Shown piece by piece: positions 37,163-41,689 of a stretch of DNA of 41,689 nucleotides. How positions within the stretch are numbered: position 1 is the first letter of the stretch; the number at the start of each line of letters is the position of its first letter. Location: the IMG/VR virus record IMGVR_UViG_3300025466_000083, positions 1 through 41,689 of that record; one strand, 5' to 3'. The position numbers and the translations under genes were made by a program. The notes under the pieces are model-generated. The model had not been told where the DNA came from. It made no database searches and was given only the letters and a program-made list of their open reading frames with translations. Source of the stretch: a virus.

Positions 37163-39485
37163 CAGTCGTAAAACATCAGCCCCAAGTGGTGGAGTTCTTC
37201 TTACTAAGTCTTTAAGATTAAGAAAAAGTGCCAATGCTTATTTAAATAAAACATTTGGCGGTTCAGCAACAAACTCAAGCAAATGGACAAAATCTTTTTG
37301 GTTTAAAAGAGGAATATTAGGTTATGTGCCACTTTTAACATCCCAAACTGTAAGTACTTCTGCAAATTATGGCATTCAATTTAATGCTGATGATACTTTT
37401 GCGTGGACATTTTCAAATACACTTTATATAAATACTACACAAGTTTTTCGAGATACATCTGCTTGGTATCATATTGTTTTAGTATGGGATTCTGGAAATG
37501 CAACCGCATCAAATCGAGCAATTCTTTATATAAATGGCGTACAAGTTTCATCATTTACTGTTGACAATAGATCGTCTGTTACAACTAGCCAAAATGCTTG
37601 GGGAACATCTGGTACGGGATATATTGGCAATAATGGAAGTACAAATGATTTTGATGGTTATTTAACTGATTTTTATTTTATTGATGGTCAAACATTAACA
37701 CCATCTTCATTTGGATCATTTAGTGGAACTGGTGGAGTATGGCAGCCTATAAAATATACAGGCACATATGGTACTAATGGCTTTCATTTAACATTTACCA
37801 ATACAACATCCACAACCACACTAGGTTACGATACATCTGGTAATAGTAATAATTGGACAACCAATAATATTAGTCTAACCGCTGGCAATACATACGACAG
37901 TATGAATGATGTGCCTACGTTGACAAGTGCAACAGCTAGTAATTATTGTGTGTTGAATCCTAATAATTTATATAGTACATCTACTCTTCCTAGTTTATCC
38001 AACGGAAATCTTGATGCAAGCATGACAGTCAATTCTGGTATTGCTTATGCAACAATAGGAGTTTCATCGGGTAAATGGTATTGGGAGGTCACTTGTAATA
38101 CTGGTGGAGTATCGTACATGATTGGTATTTCCAAAAATGTTTTTCCTATTACTGATTGGCAAACAGTTAATGGTTTTGGATATTTTGCTTCCAATGGTAA
38201 TAAGTATACTAATAGTGCAGGTGCTACTTATGGAGCCACATACACTAATGGAGATGTAATTGGTGTAGCATTGGATATGGATGGGGGGACTTTAACTTTT
38301 TACAAAAATGGAACAAGTCAAGGAACAGCTTTTTCTAGTTTATCTGGTACATATTTTCCAAGTTTGCAAAACCCAGGCGGCACATCAACGCAATCTTTTA
38401 ATTTTGGTCAACAAGCATTTAAATATATCCCCCCATCAGGATATGTAGCACTCAACACATATAACCTACCCACGCCTACCATAGCACAAGGTAATTTGTA
38501 TATGGATGCTACTTTATATACTGGTAATGGTGGCGTTCAAACAGTTACAAATGCTGGAAGTTTTAGACCAGATATGGTTTGGATAAAAAATAGAAATACA
38601 ACAAATGATCATTCATTAAATGATTCTGACCGTGGCGCGGGACAAACATTATTTCCAAATACTAATGTTGCAGAAGTTAGCTATCCTACATATTTCACAT
38701 CATTTAATTCAAATGGTTTTAGCCTGGCGTTAGGTGGAGGTATTTTTAATAGTAGCGGTAATTCGTTTGTTGCATGGCAATGGCAAGCGGGTCAAGGTTC
38801 TAACGTATCAAATACAAATGGTTCTATTACATCAACAGTAAGCGCAAATACAACTGCTGGTTTTAGTATTGTTAAATATACGGGTACAGGCGCCAATGCT
38901 ACTGTTGGACATGGTTTAGGTGCAATACCTGCTTTACTTATTTTTAAAAATAGAACTACAGCTTCAACAGATTGGCCTGTAAAAACAAATCAATTATCGA
39001 CTAATTCTTATTTGTTTTTAAATTCATCTGGAGCTGCTGCTACATTTTCTTCTTTTTGGCCTAATGACCCTACAAGTTCAGTTTTTTCAGTTGGTACAGA
39101 CAATAGAACAAATGGTTCTAGCAATGCAATGATTGCTTATTGCTTTGCCACCGTTGCTGGATTTAGCGCATTTGGCAGTTATACAGGTAATGGTAGTGCA
39201 ACAGGGCCATTTGTATATTTAGGATTTCAACCTAAATATTTGCTAATTAAACGTACAGATTCAACAAGTGATTGGTATATTTGGGATAGTGTAAGAAATA
39301 CATTTAACACAGTTACAAACACTTTGTTAGCAGACTCGGGTGCGGCTGAAACATCCGCAAGTTCAGTTAATATTTTATCTAATGGATTTCAATGTGTGAG
39401 TGCTACTGTGGTCAATGTAAGCACAGGAAATTATATTTATGCCGCATTTGCATCTAACCCATTTAAATATGCCAACGCATTCTAA
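37155..39485 (+). CDS. Large LamG/SPRY-like adhesin or tail-spike protein
   Basis: 776 aa from ATG 37155. Residues about 30-190 fit a laminin-G/concanavalin-like fold (AWYHIVLVWDSGNATASNRA then ILYINGVQVSSF). Residues about 290-420 resemble a SPRY domain (GKWYWEVTCNTGGVSYMIGI; GTLTFYKNGTSQGTAF). Residues about 465-770 contain the repeated pattern of the DUF7483 domain (DMVWIKNRNTTNDHSLNDSD). Carbohydrate or protein receptor binding is likely. Base composition is visibly AT-rich compared with neighbours. Confidence 0.75.
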   Translation: MFSSRKTSAPSGGVLLTKSLRLRKSANAYLNKTFGGSATNSSKWTKSFWFKRGILGYVPLLTSQTVSTSANYGIQFNADDTFAWTFSNTLYINTTQVFRDTSAWYHIVLVWDSGNATASNRAILYINGVQVSSFTVDNRSSVTTSQNAWGTSGTGYIGNNGSTNDFDGYLTDFYFIDGQTLTPSSFGSFSGTGGVWQPIKYTGTYGTNGFHLTFTNTTSTTTLGYDTSGNSNNWTTNNISLTAGNTYDSMNDVPTLTSATASNYCVLNPNNLYSTSTLPSLSNGNLDASMTVNSGIAYATIGVSSGKWYWEVTCNTGGVSYMIGISKNVFPITDWQTVNGFGYFASNGNKYTNSAGATYGATYTNGDVIGVALDMDGGTLTFYKNGTSQGTAFSSLSGTYFPSLQNPGGTSTQSFNFGQQAFKYIPPSGYVALNTYNLPTPTIAQGNLYMDATLYTGNGGVQTVTNAGSFRPDMVWIKNRNTTNDHSLNDSDRGAGQTLFPNTNVAEVSYPTYFTSFNSNGFSLALGGGIFNSSGNSFVAWQWQAGQGSNVSNTNGSITSTVSANTTAGFSIVKYTGTGANATVGHGLGAIPALLIFKNRTTASTDWPVKTNQLSTNSYLFLNSSGAAATFSSFWPNDPTSSVFSVGTDNRTNGSSNAMIAYCFATVAGFSAFGSYTGNGSATGPFVYLGFQPKYLLIKRTDSTSDWYIWDSVRNTFNTVTNTLLADSGAAETSASSVNILSNGFQCVSATVVNVSTGNYIYAAFASNPFKYANAF

Positions 39486-39494
39486 GGAGCAATA

Positions 39495-40019
39495 ATGTTT
39501 GCAATCGTTCAAAACAACACAATTGAGCAACTGGTGCAACCTGGCACTCAGTTTACAGTCAACGGCACAACCTATTCGGACAACTGGTATCAACTAGCAA
39601 CCCAAGAAGAAAAAACAAATCTTGGTATTATGGATGTGGTATTTGCTGAAAGACCCGATGACAAATACTATTGGGTTACAGAGTCGGCGCCAGTCATCAA
39701 CGGCGGTGTAGTAGACATTGGGTTTACAACAACGCCTAAAGACTTGGCTGGCTTGAAATCTAATGCTACATCAGCAATTGATCAGCAAGCCTTTTCTTTG
39801 TTGTCTCCAAGCGATTACATGACCATCAAGGCATTGGAAACTAATACAACCATGCCAGCCAACTGGAAAACATGGAGAGAGTCAGTCAGGACAACGGCTG
39901 CCAATGCAAAGACGGCTATTACAGCAAGCACAGATATAGACACGCTAATTACTGCCAGTACAGTAACTTGGCCTCATGATCCTAATTATGTAGCACCCGT
40001 GGAGCCAACAACTCCCTAA
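39495..40019 (+). CDS. Tail-fibre assembly/accessory protein
   Basis: 174 aa. MFAIVQNNTIEQLVQPGTQF..., with KALETNTTMPANWKTWRESV and TAITASTDIDTLITASTVTW. The MPANWKTWRESVRT segment resembles the conserved R/D-W block of phage fibre-assembly proteins (DUF4376-like). Strong AAGGAG upstream, directly after the adhesin. Assembly role inferred. Confidence 0.6.
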   Translation: MFAIVQNNTIEQLVQPGTQFTVNGTTYSDNWYQLATQEEKTNLGIMDVVFAERPDDKYYWVTESAPVINGGVVDIGFTTTPKDLAGLKSNATSAIDQQAFSLLSPSDYMTIKALETNTTMPANWKTWRESVRTTAANAKTAITASTDIDTLITASTVTWPHDPNYVAPVEPTTP

Positions 40020-40043
40020 ATTTAAATTGAATTGGAAATGAAT

Positions 40044-40742
40044 ATGGATAAATTGGAATGGTTAGGATATAGAAGTAAAGAAGCCAATGAACTTTATCAT
40101 GAAGTCATTGTTAATAACAGTTATGCTATAACGCCTGAGATTTGCAAAGATCGAGAGTTTATCGACATCGGTGCAAATATGGGCATGTTTTCTATACTTG
40201 CATCTACACTAGGCGCAAGTAAAGTAATAGCAATTGAACCAGTATCTTCTACCGTTGAAATACTAGAAGAAAACATTAAGCAAGCTGGCATACACAACAT
40301 ATTTGTTCACAAGAATATTGTTTCAAATGTTAGCGGTGAAACAGTAAAGATTGGCCTACAAGACAAGTGTGGCCACAATAGTGTCTACAGTCCAAGCGAA
40401 GACTACGAAGAAGTCAAAACCATATATCTTAAAGATATCTTAAATTTATTATCAACCGACAATATATTTTTGAAAATAGATTGCGAAGGCGGTGAGTACG
40501 ATATTCTTTTAAATGCCGATCCTAAAGACATGGCTCGCATTACAAGTATCGCCATTGAAATACACGGGGAGCTTCACCCTACATTTAAAGGTTTCTGGCA
40601 TATTCATAAAGCCCTGTATTCTTTTGGATACAAACCTATTCAACAAAATCAATTGAAATCGTGGAGCATTGACCAATTTGGCAATGCGTTCAATATTTGT
40701 AATTTACCAGTAAGTGAAGAGATTTGGATTAGAAATGAATAG
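40044..40742 (+). CDS. FkbM-family methyltransferase (complete copy)
   Basis: 232 aa. Start ATG 40044 chosen for GGA 7 nt upstream; the earlier TTG/ATG at 40032/40038 are possible. FIDIGANMGMFSILASTLGA is the SAM-binding motif I, AIEPVSSTVEILEENIKQ the acidic motif and FLKIDCEGGEYDIL the FkbM signature. The C-terminus includes AIEIHGELHPTFKGFWHIHK. It overlaps the next ATG by 8 bases. This copy supplies the missing 5' end of the gene at the contig start. Confidence 0.88.
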   Translation: MDKLEWLGYRSKEANELYHEVIVNNSYAITPEICKDREFIDIGANMGMFSILASTLGASKVIAIEPVSSTVEILEENIKQAGIHNIFVHKNIVSNVSGETVKIGLQDKCGHNSVYSPSEDYEEVKTIYLKDILNLLSTDNIFLKIDCEGGEYDILLNADPKDMARITSIAIEIHGELHPTFKGFWHIHKALYSFGYKPIQQNQLKSWSIDQFGNAFNICNLPVSEEIWIRNE

Positions 40743-41689
40743 TGTACTTTGCTCAATCGGTACTAGGGGCCGATACGATACAACCCTACCCCTTGCTTTG
40801 GCAGCCATCATTAATCAAACCAAGAAACCAGACAAGGTGGTTATCTTTGATGACAATGATGAGCCTAGAGACGTTCGGGAAGAACTGATCTACAAAAACT
40901 TGTTCCAAATGATGGACTTAAAGAACATCCAATGGGAATGGGTTTTTGCTCAAAAATCAGGACCCCATTGGAATCACCAGACTGCCAACATAATGGGCTA
41001 CAAGTGGGTTTGGAGAATGGATGACGACTGCATCCCAGAGCCTAACGTCCTCAGAACTTTGTTGAGTTATGCCATACGCAAAGATGCTGGGGCGGTGGGT
41101 GGATCAATCCTGACACCTCCTTTGCAACCACAAATTTACCCTTGCACAGGCAAGATAACTGATATTTCTAAAGAACCCAATATTCAATGGAATTACATCC
41201 AAAAGGAAAAAGAGGTTCAACATTTACATTGCTCTTTTGTATATAGGGCTGGTATACACGACTACAACATTGGTTTATCAAGGGTAGCGCACCGCGAGGA
41301 GACTTTGTTCAGTTACGGGCTATACCAGAAGGGATTGAAGCTCTACGTCGTTCCTGATGCGATTACATGGCATTTAAAGAACCCCAAGGGCGGTATTAGA
41401 AGTGAGACTGACAATTCTCTGTATGACCATGACGAACAGATATTCCAAAACTTTATGCAATATAAGGATCACACGATTGTTGTTCTTAATGGCGGTCTAG
41501 GAGATCACATTGTGTTTTCTAAGATACTTCCTGAGATCAAGAACCCTTTGGTGTTCAGTTGCTATCCTGACATTGTCCCTGGCCACGCTATAGAACATGC
41601 TGAAAGGGGATTCGGTAGTATTGATCAATGGAATATTTATTTGAAGATGTCTCAATGGGATTGGAAAGGTACTTTGGAAGATGCTTTTA
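40229..41689. repeat. Right copy of diverged terminal direct repeat
   Basis: Gap-free partner of 1-1461. Differences are mainly silent third-position changes, so both copies come from functional, purifying-selected sequences. Marks circular closure of a genome of about 40,228 bp between two strain variants. Confidence 0.95.
40735..41689 (+). CDS. GT2/GT9N glycosyltransferase, 3'-truncated copy
   Basis: Same gene as 507-1478, cut only by the contig end; 318 of 323 codons are present. All substitutions I counted relative to the left copy are silent, and the WRMDDDCIPEP and GGLGDHIVFSKIL motifs are kept. Coupled to the FkbM gene by an 8-base overlap. Confidence 0.88.
   Translation, partial: MNSVLCSIGTRGRYDTTLPLALAAIINQTKKPDKVVIFDDNDEPRDVREELIYKNLFQMMDLKNIQWEWVFAQKSGPHWNHQTANIMGYKWVWRMDDDCIPEPNVLRTLLSYAIRKDAGAVGGSILTPPLQPQIYPCTGKITDISKEPNIQWNYIQKEKEVQHLHCSFVYRAGIHDYNIGLSRVAHREETLFSYGLYQKGLKLYVVPDAITWHLKNPKGGIRSETDNSLYDHDEQIFQNFMQYKDHTIVVLNGGLGDHIVFSKILPEIKNPLVFSCYPDIVPGHAIEHAERGFGSIDQWNIYLKMSQWDWKGTLEDAF

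Noticed and set aside
1-41689. Integrase, CI-type repressor, attachment site, tRNA, insertion sequence
   Set aside because: None seen anywhere in the window; absence argues for a lytic phage but cannot exclude an unrecognised lysogeny system.

Overview
The window is a nearly complete tailed-phage genome assembled as one contig, not a piece of a bacterial chromosome. It carries a large terminase, portal, scaffold, SU10-type major capsid protein, head adaptor, three collagen-like fibre proteins, putative ejection proteins and a lysis cassette. No tail tube or tape-measure gene is visible, so a short-tailed (podovirus-like) virion is inferred. Strong AAGGAG-type ribosome binding sites, an SSB-type acidic tail and a heptosyltransferase-like gene suggest a Gram-negative host, and the gene set resembles environmental, probably aquatic, phages; the host itself cannot be read from the sequence. 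The first 1,461 bases recur at the right end (40229-41689) without gaps but with about 51 substitutions (hand count), nearly all silent. The map is therefore best read as circular, about 40.2 kb, with the overlap coming from two co-existing strain variants.

Layout. (1) Late region, + strand, 23621 through the right end and round to 13469: GNAT, small terminase candidate, small genes, large terminase, portal, scaffold, capsid, adaptor, G-X-S repeat fibres, a homing-endonuclease-like gene, a LamG/SPRY-type adhesin, a fibre accessory gene, a glycan module (FkbM methyltransferase, GT2 fused to half of a GT9, then the other GT9 half), a virion protein, another fibre, putative ejection proteins, lysis genes, a terminator, GNAT and metallophosphoesterase. 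(2) Early region with divergent promoters at 16434-16560. Leftward (-): a Cro-like regulator that appears to be translated from a leaderless mRNA, small proteins, a replication-initiator-like protein, a structured RNA/terminator, RusA and a winged-helix protein. Rightward (+): small proteins, Sak3-type annealing protein, an SSB-tailed protein, WVGLT-motif proteins, a Ref-like nuclease, a ferritin-like protein and two basic phage proteins. (3) A separate - strand six-gene island (21413-23038) ending in a clean terminator. Its two noncoding flanks hold G/C homopolymer tracts, iterated sequences and DnaA-box matches and are candidates for the replication origin.

How it works together: Sak3 annealing, an SSB-like protein, a RecA-dependent-nuclease-like protein and RusA form a compact recombination kit, with a replication-initiator-like protein on the other arm of the early region. 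No integrase and no CI-type repressor is visible, so the phage is probably lytic or lost lysogeny genes. The most notable signals are a leftward RNA (complement 15487-15576) whose 7-nt bulge is exactly complementary to a 7-mer just upstream (predicted pseudoknot followed by U7); an A-AAA-AAG slippery site in the lysis cassette that would restore a transmembrane tail by -1 frameshifting; a leaderless cro-like gene; an 87-bp perfectly duplicated gene-junction cassette carrying a 22-codon mini-ORF; and several microprotein genes of 25 to 59 codons.
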